DNA from: Petrolisthes cinctipes
Lineage: Eukaryota > Arthropoda > Malacostraca > Decapoda > Porcellanidae
Reading direction: 5' to 3'
Length of the DNA stretch: 64,000 nt
Assembly (NCBI GenBank): GCA_033782935.1
Contig: JAWQEG010001420.1
Location: 682,001-746,000, forward strand
A model generated the notes under the pieces. That model made no database searches. It was not told where the DNA came from and worked only from the letters and a program-made list of their open reading frames with translations. Below are positions 1 to 12,200 of the stretch, one piece after another. The position numbers and the translations under genes were made by a program. The stretch's first letter is position 1; the number at the start of each line of letters is the position of its first letter.

Positions 1-2665
1 TATTACAGAGCTTGGACTGTAAATATCAACAGTCATTCATAGGTTGGTGTGGGGGGTGTCATTACAGTGCTTGGATTGTAAATATCAACAACCATTCATG
101 GGGTGGTGGGTGTGTAGGTGTAATTGCAGATCTTGGACTGTAAATATCAAGTCATTCATGGGGTCGTGGATGTATGGGTGTCATTACAGTGCTTGGACTG
201 AAAATATCAACAGTCATTTAAGGGGTGGTGGGTGTGTGGGTGTCATTACATTGCTTGGACTATAAATATGAACCGTCATTTATGGGGTGGTGGGTGTGTG
301 GGAGTCATTACAGTGCTTGGACTGTAAGTATCAACAGTCATTCATAGGGTGGTGGGTGTGTGAGTGTCATTACAGAGCTTGGACTGTAAATATCAACAGT
401 CATTAATGGGTTGGTGGGTGTGTGGATGTCATTACAGTGCTTGGACTGTAAATATCAACAGTTAATCATGGGGTGGTCAGTGTGTGGGTGTCAATACAGG
501 GCTCGGATTGTAAATATCAACAGTCATTCATGGGGTGGTAGATGTGTGGGTGTCATTACAGTGCTTGGATTGTAAATATCAACAGTCATTCATGGGGTGG
601 TGGGACAGTGGGTGTCATTACAATGCTTGGATTGTAAATATCAATTGTCATTCATGATGTGTGTGGGTGCTATTACAGAGTTTGGAGTGTAAATATCAAC
701 AGTCATTCATAGGTTGGTGTGAGTGTGTGTCATTACAGTGCTTGGACTGTAAATACCAACTGTCATTCAAGGGGTGGTGGGTTTGTAGGTGTAATTACAG
801 TGCTTGGAGTGTAAATATCAAGTCATTAATGGGGTGGTGGGTGTCATTACAGTGATTTGACTGTAAATATCAACAGTCATTCATGGGGTGATTGATGTTT
901 GGGTGTCATTACAGTGCTTGGACTGTAAATATTAACATTCATTTATGGGGTGGTGGGTGTGTGAGGGATATTACAGTTCTTGGACTGTAAATATTAACCA
1001 TCATTCATTGGGTTGTGGTTGTGTGGGTGTCATTATAGAGCTTGGACTGTAAATATCAACAGTCATTCATGGGTTGATGGGTGTGTCGGTGTCATTACAA
1101 TGTTTAGACTGTAAATATCAACAATCATTCATTGGGTGGTGGGTGTGTGGGTGTCATTACAGTGCATGGACTGTAAATATCAACTGTCATTAATGGGGTG
1201 TGTCGGTGACATTACAGTCCTTGTACTGCAAATATCAACAGTCATTCATGGGTTGGTGTGTGGGTGTGTCATTACAGTGCTTGGACTGAAAATTTCAACT
1301 GTCATTCATGGGGTGTGTCGGTGACATTACAGTGCTTGTACTGTAAATATCAACAGTCATTCATAGGTTTGTTGGTGTGTGTGTCATTACAGTGCTTGGA
1401 CTGTAAATATCAACAGTCATTCATGGGGTGGTGGGTGTTTGTGTGTCATTACAGTGCTTGGACTGTTAATATATATCAACAGTCATTCAAGGGGTGGTGG
1501 GTGTGTAGGTGTCATTACAGTGCTTGGACTGTAAATATCAACCGTCATTCATGGGGTGTTAGGTGTCATTACAGTGCTTTGACTGTAAATATCCACAGTT
1601 ATTCATGGGGTTGTGAGTGTCATTACAGAGCTTGGACTGTATATATCAACAGTCATTCATGGGGTGGTGGGTGTGTGGGTGTCATTACATTGCATGGACT
1701 GTAACTATTAACAGTCATTCATGGGGTGGTGGGTGTGTGGGGTTCATTACAGTGTTTGGACTGTAAATATTAACAGTTATTCATGGGGTGGTGTGTGTGT
1801 GGGTGATATTACAGTGCTTGGACTGTAAATATCAACAGTTAGTCATAGAGTGGTTGGTGTGTGGGTGTCTTTACAGTACTTGGACTGTATATACCAACAA
1901 TCAATTATTGGGTGGTGGGTGTACGGGTGTCATTACAGTGATTGGACTGTAAATATCAACAGTTATTTATTGAGTATTAGGTGAGTGGGTGTCATTTGAG
2001 GGCTTGGACTGTATATATTAACTGTCATTGATGGGATGGTGGGTGTATGGGTGGCATTACAATGCTTGGACTGTAAATATCAACTGTCATTAATTAAGTG
2101 GTGGGTGTGTGGAAGTCATTAAAATGCTTGTACTATAAATACCAATGGTCATTAATGGGGTGTTGGGTGTGTGGGTGTCATTACAATGCTTGGACTAAAA
2201 ATATCAACTGTCATTCATGGGGTTGGGGGTGTGTGGGTGTCATTACAGTGCTTGGACTGTAAATATCAACAGTCATTCATTGGGTGGTGGGTGTGTGGGT
2301 GTTATTAGTGCTTGGACTATAAATATCAATGGTCATTAATGGGGTGTTGGGTGTTTGGGTGTCATTACAGTGCTTGGACTGTAACTATTAACAGTCATTC
2401 ATAGGGTGATTGGTGTGTGAGTGTCATTACCGGTTTTGGACTGTAAATATCAACAGTCATTCATGGGGTGTTTGGTGTGTAGGTCTCATTACATTGCTTG
2501 GAATGTAAATATCCACAGTCAGTCATGGAGTGGATGGTGTGTGAGTGTCATTACAGTGCTTAGACAGTAAATATCATTAGTCATTCATGAAGGGATCAGG
2601 GTGTGGGTGTCATTGCAGTGCTTGGACTGTAAATATCAACTGTCATTCATGGTGTGTGTGGGTGC
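1..2665 (+). repeat. Higher-order repeat of satellite 1, copy 1 (43 monomers)
   Basis: This is the first visible copy of a 2,665-bp block. The landmark TATTACAGAGCTTGG starts at positions 1, 2,666, 5,458 and 7,999. A second landmark, a GTGTGTGGGTGCTATTACAG stretch followed by AGTTTGGAGTG, lies near 661, 3,453 and 6,118. Individual variant monomers recur in the same order in each copy, for example the GTGTCGGTGACATTACAG units and the TGTAACTATTAAC unit. 2,665 bp equals 43 units of 62 bp. The block probably began before the window, so the true HOR edge is arbitrary. Confidence 0.9.
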
Positions 2666-5457
2666 TATTACAGAGCTTGGACTGTAAATATCAACAGTCA
2701 TTCATAGGTTGGTGGGGGGGGGGGTGTCATTACAGTGCTTGGATTGTAAATATCAACAATCATTCATGGGGTGGTGGGTGTGTAGGTGTAATTGCAGATC
2801 TTGGACTGTAAATATCAAGTCATTCATGGGGTAGTGGATGTATGGGTGTCATTACAGTGCTTGGACTGAAAATATCAACAGTCATTCATGGGGTGGTGGG
2901 TGTGTGGGTGTCATTACATTGCTTGGACTGTAACTATTAACAGTCATTCATGGGGTAGTGGATGTATGGGTGTCATTACAGTGCTAGTACTGAAAATATC
3001 AACAGTCATTTAAGGGGTGGTGGGTTTGTGGGTGTCATTACATTGCTTGGACTATAAATATGAACCGTCTATTATGGGGTGGTGGGTGTGTGGGAGTCAT
3101 TACAGTGCTTGGACTGTAAGTATCAACAGTCATTCATAGGGTGGTGGGTGTGTGAGTGGCATTACAGAGCTTGGACTGTAAATATCAACAGTCATTAATG
3201 GTTTGGTGGGTGTGTGGATGTCATTACAGTGCTTGGACTGTAAATATCAACAGTTAATCATGGGGTGGTCAGTGTGTGGGTGTCAATCCAGGGCTTGGAT
3301 TGTAAATATCAACAGTCATTCTTGGGGTGGTAGATGTGTGGGTGTCATTACAGTGCTTGGATTGTAAATATCAACAGTCATTCATGGGGTGGTGGGAGAG
3401 TGGGTGTCATTACAGTGCTTGGATTGTAAATATCAATTGTCATTCATGATGTGTGTGGGTGCTATTACAGAGTTTGGAGTGTAAATATCAACAGTCATTC
3501 ATAGGTTGGTGTGAGTGTGTGTCATTACAGTGCTTGGGCTGTAAATACCAACTGTCATTCAAGGGGTGGTGGGTTTGTAGGTGTAATTACAGTGCTTGGA
3601 GTGTAAATATCAAGTCATTGATGGGGTGGTGGGTGTCATTACAGTGCTTTGACTGTAAATATCAACAGTCATTCATGGGGTGATTGATGTTTGGGTGTCA
3701 TTATAGAGCTTGGACTTTAAATATTAACAGTCATTTATGGGGTGGTGGGTGTGTGAGTGATATTACAGTGCTTGGACTGTAAATATTAACCATCATTCAT
3801 TGGGTTGTGGTTGTGTGGGTGTCATTATAGTGCTTGGACTGTAAATATCAACAGTCATTCATGGGTTGATGGGTGTGTCGGTGTCATTACAATGCTTAGA
3901 CTGTAAATATCAACAATCATTCATTGGGTGGTGGGTGTGTGGGTGTCATTACAGTGCATGGACTGTAAATATCAACTGTCATTAATGGGGTGTGTCGGTG
4001 ACATTACAGTCCTTGTACTGCAAATATCAACAGTCATTCATGGGTTGGTGTGTGAGTGTGTCATTACAGTGCTTGGACTGAAAATTTCAACTGTCATTCA
4101 TGGGGTGTGTCGGTGACATTACAGTGCTTGTACTGTAAATATCAACAGTCATTCATAGGTTGGTTGGTGTGTGTGTCATTACAGTGCTTGGACTGTAAAT
4201 ATCAACAATCATTCATTGGGTGGTGGGTGTTTGTGTGTCATTACAGTGCTTGGACTGTTATTATATATCAACAGTCATTCAAGGGGTGGTGGGTGTGTAG
4301 GTGTCATTACAGTGCTTGGACTGTAAATATCAACCATCATTCATGGGGTGTTAGGTGTCATTACAGTGCTTTGACTGTAAATATCCACAGTCATTCATGG
4401 GGTTGTGAGTGTCATTACAGAGCTTGGACTGTATATATCAACAGTCATTCATGGGGTGGTGGGTGTGTGGGTGTCATTACATTGCTTGGACTGTAACTAT
4501 TAACAGTCATTCATGGGGTGGTGGGTGTGTGGGGTTCATTACAGTGTTTGGACTGTAAATATTAACAGTTATTCATGGGGTGGTGTGTGTGTGGGTGATA
4601 TTACAGTGCTTGGACTGTAAATATCAACAGTCAGTCATAGAGTGGTTGGTGTGTGGGTGTCTTTACAGTACTTGGACTGTATATACCAACAATCAATTAT
4701 TGGGTGGTGGGTGTACGGGTGTCATTACAGTGATTGGACTGTAAATATCAACAGTTATTTATTGAGTATTAGGTGTGTGGGTGTCATTTGAGGGCTTGGA
4801 CTGTAAATATTAACTGTCATTGATGGGGTGGTGGGTGTATGGGTGGTATTACAATGCTTGGACTGTAAATATCAATTGTCATTCATTAAGTGGTGGGTGT
4901 GTGGAAGTCATTAAAATGCTTGTACTATAAATACCAATGGTCATTCATGGGGTGTTGGGTGTGTGGGTGTCATTACAATGCTTGGACTGAAAATATCAAC
5001 TGTCATTCATGGAATTGGGGGTGTGTGGGTGTCATTACAGTGCTTGGACTGTAAATATCAACAGTCATTCATTGGGTGGTGGGTGTGTGGGTGTCATTAG
5101 TGCTTGGACTATAAATATCAATGGTCATTAATGGGGTGTTGGGTGTTTGGGTGTCATTACAGTGCTTGGACTGTAAATATTAACAGTCATTCATAGGGTG
5201 ATTGGTGTGTGAGTGTCATTACCGGTTTTGGACTGTAAATATCAACAGTCATTCATGGGGTGGTTCGTGTGTAGGTCTCATTATATTGCTTGGAATGTAA
5301 ATATCCACAGTCAGTCATGGAGTGGATGGTGTGTGAGTGTCATTACAGTGCTTAGACAGTAAATATCACCAGTCATTCATGAAGGGATCAGGGTGTGGGT
5401 GTCATTGCAGTGCTTGGACTGTAAATATCAACTGTCATTCATGGTGTATGTGGGTGC
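2666..5457 (+). repeat. Higher-order repeat of satellite 1, copy 2 (45 monomers)
   Basis: This copy is 2,792 bp, longer than copy 1 by about two monomers. The landmark-to-landmark distance 1 to 661 is 660 bp in copy 1 but 787 bp here. The added units lie near 2,835-2,958. The remaining monomers match copy 1 in order, with scattered substitutions. A run of 11 G lies at 2,714-2,724, where copy 1 has a shorter run. Confidence 0.9.
2835..2958 (+). repeat. Two-monomer insertion specific to HOR copy 2
   Basis: The string TGGATGTATGGG occurs at 2,835 and again 124 bp later at 2,959, but once in copies 1 and 3. The extra second monomer carries the marker TGTAACTATTAAC. That marker otherwise sits elsewhere in the HOR (near 1,698, 2,368, 4,488 and 7,157), so the insert is not a simple duplication of its immediate neighbour. 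It looks like a patch from another position in the HOR, by conversion or unequal exchange. Confidence 0.75.
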
Positions 5458-7998
5458 TATTACAGAGCTTGGACTGTAAATATCAACAGTCATTCATAGG
5501 TTGGTGGGGGGGGTGTCATTACAGTGCTTGGATTGTAAATATTAACAATCATTCATGGGGTGGTGGGTGTGTAGGTGTAATTGCAGATCTTGGACTGTAA
5601 ATATCAAGTCATTCATGGGGTAGTGGATGTATGGGTGTCATTACAGTGCTTGGACTGAAAATATCAACAGTCATTTAAGGGGTGGTGGGTGTGTGGGTGT
5701 CATTACATTGCTTGGATTATAAATATGAACCGTCATTTATGGGGTGGTGGGTGTGTGGGAGTCATTACAGTGCTTGGACAGTAAGTATCATCAGTCATTC
5801 ATAGGGTGGTGGGTGTGTGAGTGTCATTACAGAGCTTGGACTGTAAATATCAACAGTCATTATTGGGGTGGTGGGTGTGTGGATGTCATTACAGTGCTTG
5901 GACTATAAATATCAACAGTTAATCATGGGGTTGTCAGTGTGTGGGTGTCAATACAGGGCTTGGATTGTAAATATCAACAGTCATTCATGGGGTGGTAGAT
6001 TTGTGGGTGTCATTACAGTGCTTGGATTGTAAATATCAACAGTCATTCATGGGGTGGTGGGAGAGTGGGTGTCATTACAGTGCTTGGATTGTAAATATCA
6101 ATTGTCATTCATGATGTGTGTGGGTGCTATTACAGAGTTTGGAGTGTAAATATCAACAGTCATTCATAGGTTGGTGTGAGTGTGTGTCATTACAGTGCTT
6201 GGACTGTAAATACCAACTGTCATTCAAGGGGTGGTGGGTTTGTAGGTGTAATTACAGTGCTTGGAGTGTAAATATCAAGTCATTGATGGGGTGGTGGGTG
6301 TCATTACAGTGCTTTGACTGTAAATATCAACAGTCATTCATGGGGTGATGGATGTTTGGGTGTCATTACAGTGCTTGGACTTTAAATATTAACAGTCATT
6401 TATGGGGTGGTGGGTGTGTGAGTGATATTACAGTGCTTGGACTGTTAATATTAACCATCATTCATTGGGTTGTGGTTGTGTGGGTGTCATTATAGTGCTT
6501 GGACTGTAAATATCAACAGTCATTCATGGGTTGATGGGTGTGTCGGTGTCATTACAATGCTTAGACTGTAAATATCAACAATCATTCATTGGGTGGTGGG
6601 TGTGTGGGTGTCATTACAGTGCATGGAATGTAAATATCAACTGTCATTAATAGGGTGTGTCGGTGACATTACAGTCCTTGTACTGCAAATATCAACAGTC
6701 ATTCATGGGTTGGTGTGTGAGTGTGTCATTACAGTGCTTGGACTGAAAATTTCAACTGTCATTCATGGGGTGTGTCGGTGACATTACAGTGCTTGTACTG
6801 TAAATATCAACAGTCATTCATAGGTTGGTTGGTGTGTGTGTCATTACAGTGCTTGGACTGTAAATATCAACAATCATTCATGGGGTGGTGGGTGTTTGTG
6901 TGTCATTACAGTGCTTGGACTGTTAATATATATCAACAGTCATTCAAGTGGTGGTGGGTGTGTAGGTGTCATTACAGTGCTTGGACTGTAAATATCAACC
7001 ATCATTCATGGGGTGTTAGGTGTCATTACAGTGCTTTGACTGTAAATATCCACAGTCATTCATGGGATTGTGAGTGTCATTACAGAGCTTGGACTGTATA
7101 TATCAATAGTCATTCATGGGGTGGTGGGTGTGTGGGTGTCATTACATTGCTTGGACTGTAACTATTAACAGTCATTCATGGGGTGGTGGGTGTGTGGGGT
7201 TCATTACAGTGTTTGGACTGTAAATATTAACAGTTATTCATGGGGTGGTGTGTGTGTGGGTGATATTACAGTGCTTGGACTGTAAATATCAACAGTCAGT
7301 CATAGAGTGGTTGGTGTGTGGGTGTCTTTACAGTACTTGCACTGTATATACCAACAATCAATTATTGGGTGGTGGGTGTACGGGTGTCATTACAGTTATT
7401 GGACTGTAAATATCAACAGTTATTTATTGAGTATTAGGTGTGTGGGTGTCATTTGAGGGCTTGGACTGTAAATATTAACTGTCATTGATGGGGTGGTGGG
7501 TGTATGGGTGGTATTACAAAGCTTGGACTGTAAATATCAACTGTCATTCATTAAGTGGTGGGTGTGTGGAAGTCATTAAAATGCTTGTACTATAAATACC
7601 AATGGTCATTCATGGGGTGTTGGGTGTGTGGGTGTCATTACAATACTTCGACTGAAAATATCAACTGTCATTCATGGGGTTGGGGGTGTGTGGGTGTCAT
7701 TACAGTGCTTGGATTGTAAATATCAACAGTCATTCATTGGGTGGTGGGTGTGTGGGTGTCATTAGTGCTTGGACTATAAATATCAATGGTCATAAATGGG
7801 GTGTTGGGTGTTTGGGTGTCATTACAGTGCTTGGACTGTAAATATTAACAGTCATTCATAGGGTGATTGGTGTGTGAGTGTCATTACAGTGCTTAGACTG
7901 TCAATATCACCAGTCATTCATGAGGGGGTCAGGGTGTGGTTGTCATTGCAGTGCTTGGACTGTAAATATCAAATGTCATTCATGGTGTGTGTGGGTGC
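5458..7998 (+). repeat. Higher-order repeat of satellite 1, copy 3 (41 monomers)
   Basis: This copy is 2,541 bp, shorter than copy 1 by two monomers (124 bp). The missing units are those with ATTACCGGTTTTGG and TTGCTTGGAATG, present at about 5,213-5,337 in copy 2. In copy 3 the text passes directly from GATTGGTGTGTGAGTGTC to the CAGTGCTTAGACTG unit near 7,881. Otherwise the variant order follows copies 1 and 2. Confidence 0.88.
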
Positions 7999-8440
7999 TA
8001 TTACAGAGCTTGGACTGTAAATATCAACAGTCATTCATAGGTTGGTAAGGGTGTGTCATTACAGTGCCTGGACTGTAAATATCAACAATCATTCATGGGG
8101 TGGTCGGTGTGTAGGTGTAATTGCAGATCTTGGACTGTAAATATCAAGTCATTCATAGGGTAGTGGATGTATGGGTGTCATTACAGTGCTTGGACTGAAA
8201 ATATCAACAGTCATTTATGGGGTGGTGGGTGTGTGGGTTTCATTACATTGCTTGGACTATAAATATCAACCGTCATTTATGGGGTGGTAGGTGTGTGGGT
8301 GTCATTACATTGCTTGGACTGTAAGTATGAACAGTCATTCATAGGGTGGTGGGTGTGTGAGTGTTATTACAGAGCTTGGACTGTAAATATCAAGTCAATA
8401 ATGGGTTGGTGGGTGTGTGGATGTCATTACAGTGCTTGGA
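7999..8440 (+). repeat. Truncated fourth copy of the 2.67-kb HOR
   Basis: The start landmark and the next several variant monomers recur in order: the AATTGCAGATCTTGG unit, the TGGATGTATGGG unit, the ACTATAAATAT unit, and the AGAGCTTGG unit followed by GTGTGGATG. After about 8,440 the monomer order no longer follows the HOR. This marks the edge of the homogenised block. Confidence 0.75.
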
Positions 8441-9240
8441 CTGTAAATATCAACAGTCATTCTTGGGGTGGTGGGTGTGTGGGTGTCATTACAATGCTTG
8501 GACTGTAAATATCAACAGTTATTTATGGTGTGGTGGGTGTGTGGGTGTCATTACAGTGTTTTGATTGTAATTATCATCAGTCATTCATAGGGTGGTGTGT
8601 GTCATTACAATGCTTGGACTGTAAATATCAACAGTCATTAATGGGGTGGTGGTTGTGTGTGTGTCATTACAGTGCTTGGACTGTAAATATCAACCATAGT
8701 TCATTGGGTGGTGGGTGTGTGATTGTCATTACAGTGCTTGGAATGTAAATCTCAACAGTCAATCATGGGGTGGTGGGTGTGTGAGTGTCATTACAGTGCT
8801 TGGACTGTAAATATCTCCAGTCATTCATTGGGTGGTGGGTGTCATAAGATTGCTTGAACAGTAAATATCAACAGTTATTTATGGGGTGTTGGGTGTGTGG
8901 GTGTCATTACAGTTCTTGGACTGTAAATATCAACCATAATTCATGGAGTGGTGGGTGTGGGGGTGTCATTACAGTGCTTTGAATGTAAATATCAACAGTC
9001 ATTCTTTGGGTGGTTGGTGTGTGTGTGTCATTATTGGGCTTGAACTGTAAATATTCACAGTCATTCATGGGGTGGTGGGTGTGTGGGTGTCATTACAGTG
9101 CTTGGACTGTAAATATCAAGTCATTCATGGGGTGGTGTGTGTGTGTTATTAGTGCATGGACTATGAATATCAACAGCTATTCATGGGTGGCGGGTGGCAT
9201 TACAGTGATTGGACTGTAAATATCAACAGTCATTCATGGG
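8441..9240 (+). repeat. Satellite 1 monomers without a clear local HOR
   Basis: These are head-to-tail 62-bp units with mixed variants, including TGTTTTGATTGTAATTATC-type units, CATAGTTCATTGGG units and 54-bp short units. I could not tie the stretch as a block to either neighbour by eye. Confidence 0.8.
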
Positions 9241-12200
9241 GTGGTTGGTGTGTGGGTGTCATTACAGAGCTTGGACTGTAAATATCAACAGTCATTCGTG
9301 GGGTGGTGAGTGTGTGGGTATCATTACATTTCTTGGACTATAAAAATTAACAGTCATTCATGGGGTGGGGGATTTGTAGATGTCATTACACTCCTTGGAC
9401 TGTAAATATTAACAGTCATTAATGGGGTGGTGGGTGTGTGGGTGTCATTAAAGTGCGTCGACTGTAAATATTAACAGTCATTCATGGGGTGGTGAGTGTG
9501 TCTGTGTCATTACCGTTTGTGGACTGTAAATTTCAACCACCATTCATTGGGTGGTGGGTGTGTTGGTGTCATTACAGTGCTTGGACTGTAAATATTACCA
9601 GTCATCTATTCTGTGGTGGGTGTCATTAGAGTGCTTGGACTGTAAATATTAACAGTCATTCATAGGTCGGTGAGTGTGTGGATGTCATTACAGTGCTTGG
9701 ACTGAAAATATCAACCAACATTAATGGGGTGGTGGGTATGTGGGTGTCATTACAGTGCTTGAACTGTAAATATCTACAGTAATTCATTCATTGTGGTGGG
9801 TGTGTGAGTGTCATTACAGAGCTAGGACTGTAAATATCAACAGTTATTCAAGTGGTGGTGGGTGTGTGGGTATCATGAAAGTGCTTGGACTGTAAATATC
9901 AACAGTCATTCATGGGGTGGTGAGTGTGTGGGTGTTATTGCAGTTCTTGGACTGTAAATATCAATCATCATTCATTGGGTGGTGGGTGTGTGGGTGTCAT
10001 TACAGTGCTTGTACTGTGAATAATAACAGTTATTTATGGTTTGGTGAGTGTGTGGGTGTTATTACAGTGCTTTAACTGTAAATATCAACAGTCAATCAGA
10101 GGGTGGTGAGTGTCATTAGAATGCTTGGACTGAAAATATTAACAGTCATTCATGGGGTGGTGGGTGTGTGGATGTCATTACAGTGCTTGGACTGTAAATA
10201 TCAACAGTCATTCATAGGGTGGTGGGTGTGTTAGTGTCATTACAGAGCTTGGACTGTAAATATCAACAGTCATTCATGGGGTGATGGGTGTCATTACAGT
10301 GCTTGGACTGTAAATATCAACAGTCATTCTTGGGGTGGTGGGTGTGTGGGTGTCATTACAGTGTTTTGATTGTAATTATCAACCATCATTCATAGGGTGA
10401 TGGGTGTCATTACAGTGCTTGGACTGTAAATATCAACAGTAATTCATGGGGTGGTTGTTGTGTGGGTGTCATTACATTGCTTGGACTGTAAATATCAACC
10501 ATAAATCATGGGGTGGTGGGTGTGGGGGTGTCATTACAGTGCTTGGACTGTAAATATCAACAGTCAAAAATGGGGTGGTGGGTGTGTGGGTGTCATTACA
10601 GTGCTTGGACTATAAAAATCAACAGTCTTTCATGGGGTGGTGGGTGTATGGGTGTCATTACAGTGATTTGAATGTAAATATCAACAGTCATTCATAGGGT
10701 GGTTGGTATTATTAGAGTGCTTGGACTGTAAATATCAACAGTCATTCATGGGGTTGTGGGTGTGTGGGTGTCATTACAGTGCTTGGACTGTAAATATCAA
10801 CAGTCAATCATGGGGTGGTGGGTGTGTGGTTGTCATTACAGTTCTTGGACTGCAAATATCAACCGTCATTCCTGGGGTGGTGGGTGTATGGGTGTCATTA
10901 CAGTGTTTTGAGTGTAAATATCAACAGTCATTCATAGGGTGGTAGGTATCATTAAAGTGCTTGGACTATAAATATCAACAGTCATTAATGGGGCTGTGGG
11001 TGTGTGGGTATCATTACAATGCTTGGACTGTAAATATCAATTATAATTCATGGGTTTGTGGGTGTTAGGGTGTCATTACATTCCTTTGACTGTAAATATC
11101 AACAGTCATTTATGGGGTGATGGGTGTGAGGGTGTCATTACAAAGCTTGGATTAAAAATATCAACAGTCATTCATGGGGTGGTAGGTGTGTGAGTGTCAT
11201 TACAGTGTTTTGATTGTAAATATCAACAGTCATTCATAGGGTGGTGGGTGTCATTACAGTGCTTGGACTGTAAATATCAACAATCATTAATGGGGTGGTG
11301 GTTGTGTGAGTGTCATTACAGTTATTTGATTAAAATATTAACAGTCATTCATAGGGTGGTGGGCATCATTAGAGTGCTTGGACTGTAAATATCAACAGTC
11401 ATGCATGGGGTTGTGGGTGTTTGGGTGTCATTACAGTGCTTGGACTGTAAATATCAACAGTCAATCATGGGGTGGTGGGTGTGTGAGTGTCATTACAGTG
11501 CTTGGATTGTAAATATCAACAGTCATTTATGGGGTAGTGGGTGTATGGGTGTCATTACAGTGATTTGATTAAAATATTAACAGTCATTCATAGGGTGGTG
11601 GGTATCATTAGAGTGCATGGACTGTAAATATCAACAGTCATTCATGGGGTTGTGTGTGTGTGGGTGTCATTACAGTGCTTGGACTGTAAATATCAACTAT
11701 AATTCATGGGTTCATGGGTGTTGGGGTGTCATTACAGTGCTTTGAGTGTAAATATCAACAGTCATTTATTGGGTGGTGGGTAGCATTAGAGTGCTTGGAC
11801 AGTAAATATCAACAGTCAATCATAGGGTGATGGGTGTGTGGGTGTCATTACAGAGCTTGGACTGTGAATATCAACAGTCATTTATAGGGTGGTGGGTGTT
11901 TGGGTGTCATTACATTGCTTGGACTGTAAATATCAACAGTCATTTATAGGGTGATGGGTGTGACTGTGTCATTACAGTGCTTGTACTGTAAATATCAACA
12001 GTCATTCATGGGGTGGTGAGTGTGTGTGTGTCATTACAGTGCTTGGACTGTGAATATCAACAGTCATTCATAGGGTGATGGGTGTGTGGATGTCATTACA
12101 GTGCTTGGACTGTAAATATCAACAGTCAATCATGGGGTGGTGGGTGTGTGTTTGTCATTACAGTTCTTGGACTGTAAATATCAACAGTCATTCATGGGGT

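Noticed and set aside
1258..1704. 148-codon Cys/Trp/His-rich open frame in the 62-bp array, with near copies at 4,056 and 6,721
   Set aside because: It looks like a repeated Cys-rich protein, but it is the three frames of the 62-bp unit in turn. Copies recur only because of the 2,665-bp HOR. The frame is open where the TAA in one frame happens to be mutated.
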